Shown here piece after piece: positions 1 through 9,761 of a stretch of DNA of 64,000 nucleotides (within the stretch, counting starts at the first letter, position 1; each line of letters starts with the position of its first letter). The position numbers and the translations under genes were made by a program. The notes under the pieces were generated by a model. The model saw nothing but the letters and a program-made list of their open reading frames with translations. It was not told the DNA's origin and did no database searches. Source of the stretch: Cordylochernes scorpioides (taxonomy: Eukaryota > Arthropoda > Arachnida > Pseudoscorpiones > Chernetidae); the NCBI GenBank assembly GCA_030710605.1, contig CP092882.1, positions 1,962,784 through 2,026,783 of the forward strand, read 5' to 3'.

Positions 1-341
1 TATTTTCAATTACAAGCGCTATGTCCCTCTAGTACACTTGGTGGGCTGTTATACATGTATGTCTTTACATTTGTATATACATATTTACAATAATTTTAGG
101 CCTTAAAGAATAGTCATATGTTATTAACAAGGATAAAGAGAGAGAAAAAAAAACATTTCCATCAAATATTTGCATAAAAATTGTTCGATTATACTTCCAG
201 TCACAGCTACAACACGCTAATATTTCACTCTTAAACCTTGGTGGTGTACCTTGGTACTCTGCTACAGTGTATTGTCTGCTTGCTACATCCATTCTTGGGC
301 TCAAATATCCTACATTTTGGTTAGCAACCCGTAAAACTATA
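1..341. other. Leading stretch without recognisable gene
   Basis: AT-rich sequence. Short reading frames here show no family resemblance. Nothing is supported except that it ends at the left TA of the MITE that follows. Confidence 0.5.
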
Positions 342-682
342 CAGTGGACCCTCGGTTTACGAGCACCTTGGAGTACGAGCTTTTCGCAGTACGAGCAAAA
401 TTTTTTGAAAATTTTTACCTCGGATTACGAGTGAAATTTCGCATTACGAGCAACTCGTGATGGTTGCCCGTAATCGTGATGGATGAAAATTCACTGGGAT
501 CCCTCCCTTCAGATCAGATTCGGGAAATATGTAAAATATGGGAAACTGTGCAATTGTTCGTAGCAAGAAGAATTGCCCGAGTTTCAATTATTAAAAATAA
601 GAAATTAGTTTTGCACTACGAGCGTTTTGGAGTACGAGCATGGCTCCGGAACGGATTATGTTCGCAAACCGAGGGTCCACTG
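342..682. mobile_element. Tigger/pogo-type MITE
   Basis: A 341-bp element with terminal inverted repeats: it begins CAGTGGACCCTCGGTTTACG and ends with the near-perfect reverse complement (CAAACCGAGGGTCCACTG). It is flanked by TA on both sides (340-341 and 683-684), the target duplication of the Tc1/mariner-pogo superfamily. The arms contain repeated TACGAGCA words. No transposase is encoded, so it is non-autonomous. Confidence 0.85.
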
Positions 683-689
683 TATTCTG

Positions 690-861
690 GTTCAAAATCA
701 CATTAATAGGTACCGCTCAGAAAGAGCAACCTAGTTCATGATAATTGAAACAGTGAATAATATGTGAAGGTTATTCACATATTAAACAAATTTTAACGCG
801 GGATTCAATCCCGGTTTATGACTGTCGGGAATTGAGCGTGTTACCCGCTCATCCACCGACT
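690..861 (-). mobile_element. tRNA-derived SINE, family 2
   Basis: Reading the minus strand, the head is tRNA-like (GTCGGTGGATGAGCGGGTAA, with a B-box-like GGGATTGAATCCCGCG), followed by a body with TATTATTCACTGTTTCAA and a tail ending GTGATTTTGAACC. Other copies lie at 46760-46932, 50202-50369 and, interrupted, 36944-37459. Confidence 0.75.
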
Positions 862-904
862 TATTAAACTATATTCTCTCACTCTTCAAGATTTCATCAA
901 CATT

Positions 905-1720
905 TTCTTTATAAAAGGTTTATTGTCCATGACGTTTCAGCGACAGTAAGACGCCCTTTTCTAAAGGTTGAAAGCTTATTAGCAACAGTACACTATACTT
1001 CAATATATGGTAGTTACTCGACATACAAGTCATGTATGTAACAGCCCACTGGAGACAATAGTCCACCACGTGCTGATGTGTAGTTCTATCACTCCTTTTT
1101 TTTTTTTTTGATTATCCCTAGTACACGTGGTACAGGCCATGATAATCATGGTGGGTAGAAGAAGGCGACTGCTTTAACTGTAAGTACACCCCATGTCTAC
1201 ACATAGGAAAAGCAGTTCGCCTTTGCACTTACAAATGTTCCAGAGCCCCGTTTGGTTACTTGCACTCGCTGGTGGGGTTGAACTTTTTCAAGAATCGGGG
1301 GCCAATGGAGATTTTTTTTTTTAATCAGAAAAAGTGCCCAATGCGGGAATCGAACCCGGGTCGTAGTGGTCGAAAACGGTTTAGACCATCCTTCCACCGA
1401 TCCTCTATATCATCCCTTGTTCTGCCGTTCACAATTGTAAGGGAATTATTATCCAATCTATCTATGAATTGTTCTGAATGTGAAGATGTTACAGTCTTTA
1501 AAAGTATGTCCACTAGTTAAGAAGTAAGGAAGGTTTAATGTATTATGAAGAGTTCCCATTTCACCCGTTTGTGTATTTAAGTCACCAGGACTTCCTTCAG
1601 TTATTTTCTCTTCTATTTAATACTTCACTATACACAATACTTCAATAATAAACTTTCCATCTTTTGAAAATGGCGACAGTGGGTCCGTCGAAACGTCAGT
1701 GTAAACAAAAAAAAAACCTT
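905..1720. repeat. Inverted repeat with hammerhead-like GAAACGTC ends
   Basis: The segments near 920-960 and 1660-1705 are inverted relatives. The plus-strand copy reads TGGCGACAG, loop, CGTC, then GAAACGTC; the left arm carries GACGTTTCAGCGACAG. The CTGANGA side of the core has decayed to TTGAAAA. SINE family 1 (1111-1402) has inserted between the arms. Confidence 0.45.
1111..1402 (-). mobile_element. tRNA-derived SINE, family 1
   Basis: On the minus strand the tRNA-like head (GTGGAAGGATGGTCTAAACC, B box GGGTTCGATTCCCGC) is followed by an A/T-rich spacer, a conserved body (CCAACCCCACCAGCGAATGC in better copies) and a tail with CATGATTATCATGGCCTGTA and CTAGGGATAA. Copies also lie at 7291-7580 and about 13067-13432, with fragments near 36810, 48260 and 58710. 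Confidence 0.8.
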
Positions 1721-1949
1721 TTAAAAAAGTTTCTATACTTTACAACTTGAGATACAACATAGATCAAAATCCAACCTACATTCTATCTAATATTTCACAC
1801 CTTGGTACAGCTGCCACTGGTTGGTCAGTGCTGCCCTCTCTCGCCAATAAATCAAACCACATTTCCCTCTCGATTTAAAACTTCCAGTCGACGTCTCAAG
1901 TAGTGGAATCTGTCTTGTAGAAGATGCTTGGGCGATATATTAGTGACAC

Positions 1950-3790
1950 TCATGGGCAAAACATAAGGAAGTTGTACCTTTTAGCATGTATATCGGGATT
2001 CAGACAATTACTCTGAAAGATATTACAGTGACCTTTATTGAAGACACACGAGATAACCAAGTGTGTATACATTCATGGACAAAACTTAACGAAGTTGTAC
2101 CTTTTAGTATGTATATCGGGATTCAGACAATAATTCTGAAAGATATTACAGTGATCCCCCTTTATTGAAGATACACGAGATAACCAAGTGTGTATATACT
2201 CATGGACAAAAGTTAAGGAAGTTGTACCTTTTAGTATGTATATCGGGATTCAGACAATAACTCTGAAAGATATTACAGTGACCTTTATTGAAGATACACG
2301 AGATAACTAAGTGTGTATACACTCATGGACAAAACTTAAGGAAGTTATACCTTTTAGTATGTATATCGGGATTCAGACAATAACTCTGAAAGATATTACA
2401 GTGACCTTTATTGAAGACACACGAGATAACCAAGTGTGTATACACTCATGGACAAAACTTAAGGAAGTTATACCTTTTAGTATGTATATCGGGATTCAGA
2501 CAATAACTCTGAAAGATATTACAGTGACCTTTATTGAAGACATACGAGATAACCAAGTGTGTATACACTCATAGACAAAACTTAACGAAGTTGTACCTTT
2601 TAGTATGTATATCGGGATTCAGACAATAATGCTGAAAGATATTACAGTGACCTTTATTGAAGATACACGAGATAACCAAGTTTGTATACATTCATGGACA
2701 AAACTTAAGGAAGTTGTACCTTTAGTATGTATATCGGGATTCAGACAATAATTCTGAAAGATATTACAGTGACCTTTATTGAAGACACACGAGATAACCA
2801 AGTGTGTATACACTCATGGACAAAACTTAAGGAAGTTGTACCTTTTAGTATGTATATCGGGATTCAGACAATAATTCTGAAAGATATTACAGTGACCTTT
2901 ATTGAAGACACACGAGATAACCAAGTGTGTATACACTCATTGACAAAACTTAAGGAAGTTGTACCTTTTAGTATGTATATCGGGATTCAGACAATAATTC
3001 TGAAAGATATTACAGTGACCTTTATTGAAGACACACGAGATAACCAAGTGTGTATACACTCATGGACAAAAGTTAAGGAAGTTGTACCTTTTACCATGTA
3101 TATCGGGATTCAGACAATAATTCTGAAAGATATTACAGTGACCTTTATTGAAGATACACGAGATAACCAAGTGTGTATACACTCATGGACAAAAGTTAAG
3201 GAAGTTGTACCTTTTACAATGTATATCGGGATTCAGACAATAACTCTGAAAGATATTACAGTGACCTTTATTGAAGACACACGAGATAACCAAGTGTGTA
3301 TACACTCATGGACAAAACTTAAGGAAGTTGTACCTTTTACCATGTATATCGGGATTCAGACAATAACTCTGAAAGATATTACAGTGACCTTTATTGAAGA
3401 CACACGAGATAACCAAGTGTGTATACACTCATGGACAAAACTTAAGGAAGTTGTACCTTTTACCATGTATATCGGGATTCAGACAATAATTCTGAAAGAT
3501 ATTACAGTGACCTTTATTGAAGACACACGAGATAACCAAGTGTGTATACACTCATGGACAAAAGTTAAGGAAGTTGTACCTTTTACAATGTATATCGGGA
3601 TTCAGACAATAACTCTGAAAGATATTACAGTGACCTTTATTGAAGATACACGAAATAACCAAGTGTGTATACACTAATGGCAAAACTTAAGGAAGTTGTA
3701 CCTTTTAGTATGTATATCGGGATTCAGACAATAATTCTGAAAGATATTACAGTGACCTTTATTGAAGATACACGAGATAACCAAGTGTGA
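1950..3790. repeat. 123-bp tandem array derived from a Tc1-like MITE
   Basis: About 15 head-to-tail units of 123 bp, each holding the MITE terminus (CACTCATGGACAAAACTTAA) and its inner half (TATCGGGATTCAGACAAT, AGTGACCTTTATTGAAGA). Because 123 is divisible by three and the unit has no stop in one frame, an open frame of 316 codons spans 2727-3677 as a perfect 41-residue repeat. I regard that frame as a by-product of the repeat, not a gene. Confidence 0.9.
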
Positions 3791-3988
3791 ACAAAATTGC
3801 CTGTGGCATCAAAATATGAAACTTCCATTTTGTCCATGAGTTTAGTTGCTCGGAGCTGAAAACGTGATGATGCGAGACATTGAAGTGTACTGTTCACTAG
3901 TGGGACACGGGGTTCTCTACCAGTACAGACTGTGCACTTTTGCATGTATTGACAAGATGTCAATAAAATTATTTTAAATGTCTTACAG

Positions 3989-4126
3989 TTTGATACTTGC
4001 TACTTGGTTGTGTGGGATCCGAGAGACTTCCTGGCAGCCTGCTGGAATGACAGACCACGGCAAACATACGACCTGGAGATGACCACCGCTGCGGCAGATC
4101 GGCGGAAGTCAATCAGAACCCAATAG
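3989..4126 (+). CDS. Predicted 3'-terminal exon of an unrecognised gene
   Basis: A consensus-like 3' splice site (AT-rich pyrimidine tract ending TGTCTTACAG) opens a 46-codon frame that begins FDTCYLVVWDPRDF, passes CWNDRPRQTYDLEM and ends SIRTQ plus TAG at 4124-4126. An AATAAA lies at 4185-4190, 59 nt after the stop. Composition is less AT-rich than the surroundings and the peptide is not repetitive. I do not recognise the family. The preceding exon was not identified; the 123-bp array lies just upstream. It could instead be part of an old mobile element. Confidence 0.4.
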   Translation, partial: FDTCYLVVWDPRDFLAACWNDRPRQTYDLEMTTAAADRRKSIRTQ

Positions 4127-4131
4127 ACATT

Positions 4132-4371
4132 CTAGGGTGTTGTCCTTTTGTCTTCCTCTAAAAATGTAGCTAATAAGTAATACCAATAAAACACTAACTT
4201 TGAAATACTTTTCTGGGCCATCGCTGGGCTAATAAATCGACACATTACAGTTGTGACGGGCAGTTTATTTAGTGGTATCCCAGCCGATGTCCTGTACAAG
4301 TCTTCTGATTCAAACCATTTCTTCACTACACTGCGGACATTGATGTATTCACTCTGTCTTTCGTTGTGCAT
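4132..4371 (-). other. Minus-strand open frame overlapping the 3' region above; function unknown
   Basis: An open frame whose peptide looks non-random (contains VVKKWFESEDLYRTSAGIPL). It overlaps the polyadenylation region of the predicted plus-strand terminal exon. A possible acceptor (AATGTCCGCAG) sits inside it. No family is recognised and no second exon could be tied to it, so it may be coincidental. Confidence 0.2.
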
Positions 4372-4430
4372 ATGTAATTTATCTTCAGAATTTACATATT
4401 AATATTTAAAAAATGTTTATCTGGAAATAA

Positions 4431-4869
4431 GCTAGCAGACTCTCCGGCAAAGTCTGGAGCTCTTGGCCACCCTGAGGCCAGGAAATCTACCACCCAACTA
4501 GACGAAAGAGACATCCTCCGTACCATCAATACCCAATGCAAGCAAGAATGGAAATCTGATGCTGCACATGACTGGTACAGAGCAGGAGGGACAATCACCA
4601 ATTCTGTCCTCCCAAGGTAACAACAGTCTTTGATTTCCAGACTTAAGTCTGGTCATCTACAGACAATGACTTTCCAGAATGGTTGCAAGGTTTTCCCACT
4701 ATGTACTAAGTGTCAACCTGCAACCCCAAAACACATCATTGACTGTATTGGCTCATCCATTGATGAGCTCTACCCATCCCCAGCAGACACCATCAACAAG
4801 CTCTGCAGACTTGATTCAATCCTAGACAAAGACCTATCTTTCTATTTAACCATATATAACGCTATATGA
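4431..4869 (+). pseudogene. Non-LTR retrotransposon fragment: C-terminal RNase H/zinc region
   Basis: The conceptual peptide contains AAHDWYRAGGT, an in-frame stop at about 4618, then RLKSGHLQTMTFQNG, CTKCQ and HIIDCIG. The order gly-gly-thr, SGHL, CxxC, HxxxC is the tail found after the RNase H region of many Jockey/I-like polymerase ORFs, especially in arachnid genomes. The frame ends with a stop after YNAI at 4869. No reverse transcriptase remains upstream, so this is a 5'-truncated, decayed copy. Related tails occur at 8820-9320 and, inverted, near 13790-13900. Confidence 0.6.
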
Positions 4870-4903
4870 AAGATTTAAAGTAGTTTCAATCTATCTCTAT
4901 ACA

Positions 4904-5082
4904 CAGTATAACCCCCCCCTTAGCGGACACCCCACTAGCGAACACCTCTCCACAAAGGACAGTTTTCATTTGCAAAATTACCATTTTTACAATTAAGCAA
5001 CTCTCCAGTAAGAGGATACCTCTCCCTAAAGGACACTTTGGCTCTGCAATTAGGTGTTGTCCTTTACAGGGAGGTTCTTCTG
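4904..5082. mobile_element. Pogo-type MITE, GGACA-rich family
   Basis: Begins CAGTATAACCCCCCCCTTAG and ends with the inverted counterpart CAGGGAGGTTCTTCTG. Internal inverted words AGCGGACACC and GGTGTTGTCCTTTACAG mark it as related to the interrupted copies at 22108-22710 and 30714-31330. Confidence 0.65.
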
Positions 5083-5848
5083 TATTTATCATTATATAAT
5101 CTTATTTATTCAATATTTAACCTTATATGAGGGATGTGATAAAGAAGTTTCAATTGTCTGCGAGATTGCTGATCTATTCAATAAAGAAAGTTATTCAGAC
5201 CCATGATGTGAAGAAAAAGTCTGGTCATCGTCTCACAAAACACTGATGCGAAATTCGGTAGAAGAATTCGCAGTGATGATTCTTTTGTGGGCTGTTGCAA
5301 GGATTTAAATCAGATCACTAAATAGCAGAAAGGAGAGGGTAAAAGTCTCCTTCAAACTAACTTTATTAAAACATGTTAAGAGGACAGAGGAAAACACCCA
5401 ACTGGTCAGCAGCAGACCAGGCCGTGCTCCCATCCCTTTTTTATTGCCGGCTGGCGCAGTTGGGGCTTGTTTGTTTAGTCACCCGAGCCGTCGCTGTCAG
5501 ACGTCCCGAAGTGGATCTCCATTATTCCACACATGATAAGGCACAATTTGGATCATAGATAAGACCACAAGGTAATAAGACCAAATGAACATACGTTTTT
5601 AAGGCAGTAGCTATATCTTTTTTTTTTTTACTTTGAGCAATGCTCTTCAGCAAATAATAAAGACACGGCCAGTTAGGCATGAATTAATCCATTAATTAAT
5701 ATAAATTAAATAACTAAGATTCTATCTTTCATACGTAGGCTTTTAATTATATCTAAAAATAAATTTAAAAAGTGGGTTTTCCACTTTTAATTCTAAGAAT
5801 AATTATCTGTGTTTCTCAGAAAATTATCTTCTTCTTATCTGCTATCTT
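5083..5848. other. Intergenic stretch, no gene recognised
   Basis: AT-rich, with short T runs and a GC-richer patch at 5373-5558 that lacks splice sites or family similarity. Nothing else is supported. Confidence 0.4.
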
Positions 5849-6391
5849 GATAAAGCACAATTTGGATTATAGATTATAATAATAAAAAAAAAGACCTAAT
5901 CCAAATAATTTATTAGTGTGTGATGTTTCGAAAACAACATTGTCACCATCATCAGACAAAAGAATAAAATTTTATTGTGTGACAATGTTGTTGCCAAAAC
6001 ATCATACACTAATAAATTATTTGGATTAGGTCTTATTTTCTTTCTTTTATCTGCCATCTTGTTTACACACTTGATAACAGTAACTATTTAAAACATGCTG
6101 TGGTAAAATTTCTCATTCAATACTTTTGTCTGAAGATGGTAACAACGCTGTTACCGAAACGTCACACACTATTTATTTGTTTGGTCTTATTACCTTGTGT
6201 ATAATAAATAAGCAGAATCTTCCAATACAGTATTATAGCTTTTGAAGCGGTCTGGTGAATTAAATTGCCAAAACACCTGAGAGGGTTTACCATCGATGAG
6301 CCAAGCCCTCCCAATGTTTTCATCATTATTTGAAAAAATTTTGTGCCCAATGATTTTATGACAATACATTATTTTTCCAAGACCAAATCCA

Positions 6392-6680
6392 TAATAAGGT
6401 ACAATGTGGATTATAGATTAGAAAAATAAGATTATAAACACAAGGTAAAAGGACCAAATCCAAATAAATAAATAGTGTGTGACGTTTCGGTAACAGCGTT
6501 GTTACCATCTTCAGACAAAAGTACTGAATGGTTTTTTAGTATTTTTTGTACTTGTACATTCAGTACTGTTGTCTGAAGATGGTAACAACGCTGTTACCGA
6601 AACGTCACACACTATTTATTTATTTGGAGTTGGTCCTTTTACCTTGTGTTTATAATCTATAATCCAAATTGTGCCTTACC
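6392..6680. repeat. Best-preserved fold-back of the GAAACGTC family
   Basis: Nearly symmetrical inverted repeat: left arm 6395-6520 and right arm 6558-6680 pair over more than 110 bp, with a short loop between them. Both arms contain the hammerhead-like core in opposite orientation. No coding capacity. Right end reads CCAAATTGTGCCTTA. Confidence 0.75.
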
Positions 6681-7290
6681 AGAAAAATAAGATGATAAGA
6701 CCAAATACAAATAAATAAATGGTAACAACACTGTTACTGAAACATCATACACTAATTACTTATTTGGATTTGGTCTCTTGTTACCTTATTTTTCTAAGAC
6801 CAAATCTCTCTCCGTATTTATATATGTCCATTTGGTTTGGTCTTATTAAGAGGTTTTTAATCTATAATCTCACAAGGTAATAAGACCAAATCCAAAAAAA
6901 TAAATAGTGTGTGACGTTTCGGTAACAGCGTTGTTACCATCTTCAGACAAAAGTACTGAATGAGAAATTTTATCACAGCATGTTTTCAAATAGTTAACTG
7001 TTATCAAGTGTGTAAACAAGATAGCAGATAAGAATTCTGTGGTAAAATTTCTCCTCATTCAGTACCTTTATCTGAAGATGGTAACAACGCTGTTACCAAA
7101 TTTATTTAGATTTGGTCTTATTACCTTGTGTTTATAATCTATAATCCAAATTGTGCATTATCATTATTTGGATGTTGTATTGTAACCTTATGTTAATTTC
7201 ATTTTAAACAATATTTGTATCAAACTAAATTGTATCTAGCCCATAACAATATGAATACATAAAGACATATTTTGTGTAATCTTTGCACGG

Positions 7291-7580
7291 GGGGTCAGTG
7301 GAAGGATGGTCTAAACTGTTGGTTTTTGACCGTTATGACCCGGGTTCGATTCCCGCATTGGGTACTTTTTTCTTATTTAAAAAATATCCTCAATGGCCTC
7401 AAATTCTTGCAAAAGTCCAACCCCACCAGCGAATGCAAGTAACCAAACGGGGCCCTGGCACATTTGTAAGTGCAAAGTCGAACTGCTTTTCACATGTGTA
7501 GACATGTGGTGCACTTACAGTATAAGCAGTCGTCTTCTTCTACTCACCATGATTATCATGGCCTGTACTAGGGATAAGCA
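7291..7580 (+). mobile_element. tRNA-derived SINE, family 1 (full-length)
   Basis: The tRNA-like head has A-box-like GTGGAAGGATGGTCTAAA and B box GGGTTCGATTCCCGC. The body and the tail CATGATTATCATGGCCTGTA/CTAGGGATAAG match the other copies. Confidence 0.85.
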
Positions 7581-8439
7581 CAAAAAAAAATCTTTGCACA
7601 AGTGGATATGAAACAACAAGACATAACACAAGGTAATAAGAGAAAATCCAAATAAATAAATAGTGTGTGATATTTCTGTAACAGTGGAAACGTCTCAAAC
7701 TATTTATTTATTTAGATTTGTTCTTATTACCTTGTGTTTATAATCTATAATCCAAATTGTGTCTTATCATTTTTATAGACTTCAATAGACCTATGAAGTT
7801 ATTCTTCATTTAGTACTTTTGTCTGAAGATGGTAACAACGCTGTTACCGAAATGTCACACACTATATATTTATTTGGTCTTATTACCTTGTGTTCCTACA
7901 AATAGACATTCTGAATTTGTTAAAATTGGTGTTGTGTCTTTGTTACCAACCAAACTGCCAAGAGTCAATAGTTGGCTTATAGTTTTTGCATCTATTTTGA
8001 CAGGAGAGATGACACCTCTCAATCTTTAAATCCAATTTCCTCCTGGTAAAATTTGCATTGAATATTGATTATAACTACAAGAAAATAAGACCTAAACCAA
8101 AAATTGTGTGCGACGTTTCAGTAACAGCATTGTTACCATCATCAGAAAAAAGAATAAAAGAGAAAACACAAGGTAATAAGACCAAATCCAAATAAATAAA
8201 TAAACAGTGTTGTTACCGAAACGTCACACACTATTAATTTATTTATTTGGTCTTATTACCTTGTGTTTATAATCTATAATTCAAATTGTGCCTTATCAAT
8301 AAAAGATTAAAAAAAAATATCACAGCATGTTTTTTATGAATAGTCTCTATTTAAGAAACTGATGTTATGTTTTTTCTTATTTGTTCTTTTGTCTGTTAAT
8401 GGTAACAATGCTGTTACCGAAACGTCACACACAATATTC

Positions 8440-8600
8440 GGATTTTTAATTAAAAAGGCATATATTGGATCAAAATATTGATGAAGGTTGGTGTTCAGCC
8501 AACTGAAATATTGATAAAATAAATGATATTTTGATCCAATATATGCCTTTTTAATTAAAAATTTATTTATGGATTGCTCTATTTTCAAAATATTTGGATT
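8440..8600. repeat. Fold-back with TATATTGGATC/GATCCAATATA arms
   Basis: Arms AAGGCATATATTGGATCAAA and its reverse complement flank TTGATGAAGGTTGG-loop-GCCAACTGAAATATTG, which resembles a hammerhead core with an ATAT palindrome after GAA. Related copies are near 47830-47910 and 48400-48470. Its right side joins a TTTATTTATGGATTGCTCT segment shared with 48370. Confidence 0.5.
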
Positions 8601-8819
8601 AGATCTTATTACCTTGTAGTTAACAATGAGTTTTCCAATCACATGTACCATCTGGCTGATTACATGTTGACACAACAATTAACTTAGTTGCATATTATCA
8701 CCAGCGGTCCACAGCGTATCTCTCCAATATTTCCCTTTTTCAAGAAACATTGCACAAATTTAAAATAAAACAGCACCAACTATCTTTAACTATGATGAAA
8801 CCATATAGTTTCCATCATT

Positions 8820-9320
8820 CTTGGTACCGAATAGAAAACCCCAAAAAACAGACCCTCCAACTAAACAGAAGGGAATCGACACAGTTGGCCAGATGGAAAT
8901 TTGGTCACCTGCGCCCTCTAGTCTATAAAGAGGGAGCTAAAACTTCCCCATATGCACTAGGTGCAAAACCGAAGAGGCCACTCCTCAACATATAAACACA
9001 AGGTAATAAGACCAAATCCAAATAAATAAATAGTGTGTGACGTTTCGGTAACAGCGTTATTACCATCTTCAGACAAAAGTACTGAATGCAGTACTTCTAC
9101 TAGATTCAATACTTTTGTCTGAAGATGGTAACAACGCTGTTACCGAAACGTCACACACTATTTATTTATTTGGTCTTATTACCTTATGTTTATAATTTAT
9201 AATCCAAATTGTGTCATCCCCAACATATACTAAATTGTATTGGAAAGGACAAAGGATCCCTGTACAGAGAGAACCAAGAAGAGTTCTTTAACTTCTTTAT
9301 GAGCACGACCTCCAAGATCT
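8820..9320 (+). pseudogene. Second non-LTR C-terminal tail, interrupted by a fold-back
   Basis: Before the insertion the peptide reads SWYRIEN, RWKFGHLRPLVY and a zinc-like segment. After the insertion (about 8996-9215) it resumes with a QHILNCIG-like segment. A 9-bp duplicate CAACATATA borders the insert (left near 8988, right near 9221). It is a sister of the tail at 4431-4869. Confidence 0.5.
8996..9215. repeat. Hammerhead-like fold-back inserted in a retrotransposon tail
   Basis: Inverted arms AACACAAGGTAATAAGACC and TTATTACCTTATGTTTATAA with two opposed GTTACC/GAAACGTC cores. The left end is shorter than the right. It splits a non-LTR reading frame and is bordered by CAACATATA. Confidence 0.65.
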
Positions 9321-9761
9321 TATCTAATTTAGACTAATAAAAGGATAAGTAAAAAAAAAAGTAAAAAAACACTATGATGAAAAATAATGGGAAGGCCTGG
9401 CTCATCGGTAGCAAACCCTTCCAGCAGTTTCACCAGTTTAATATCACTACCACCCATACAGGGTTGAATTTGGGTATTTATATCGTCAAACTGTTTACTT
9501 AATCTTTGAAGACTCATGGACAAAACTTAAGAAAGTGGAAAGTCTTTGATGTCAGCGGTCATCTTATTTTTTTAAGAGACAAAGGCAATTTTTTTTCACA
9601 TGTGTTTATCCTGTATGTCTTCAGTAAAGGTCACTGTTTAGAACTAGGAAATCATATATCGCCGCAACTCTTTTTATTAACGCGATTAAAGGAAGCTTTC
9701 GGGCAAGCCCTTCTTCAGCTAACTATAGTGTACAAACAAGACAAGCGAGAGAGAGATTATA

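Larger units (their letters stand above)
5849..8300. repeat. Cluster of hammerhead-like fold-back elements (GTTACC/GAAACGTC family)
   Basis: At least seven partial or complete fold-backs share the arm TAATCCAAATTGTGC, TTGGTCTTATTACCTTGTG, TATTTATTTATTTGG, GTGTGTGACG, then GTTACC/GGTAAC around GAAACGTC. In each arm the core reads CTGAAGA (or CTGATGA), a spare T, GGTAACA, a short loop, TGTTACC, GAAACGTC. Clear pieces lie near 5850-6040, 6392-6680, 6690-6790, 6870-7160, 7625-7770 and 8160-8300. Confidence 0.7.

Noticed and set aside
2727-3677. 316-codon open frame made of perfect 41-residue repeats
   Set aside because: It is the 123-bp MITE-derived array read in its one stop-free frame. Units carry indels and stops elsewhere in the array, and there is no promoter or other coding sign.
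1960-3790. CRISPR-like array
   Set aside because: Units are contiguous with no unique spacers, in animal DNA, and derive from a MITE.
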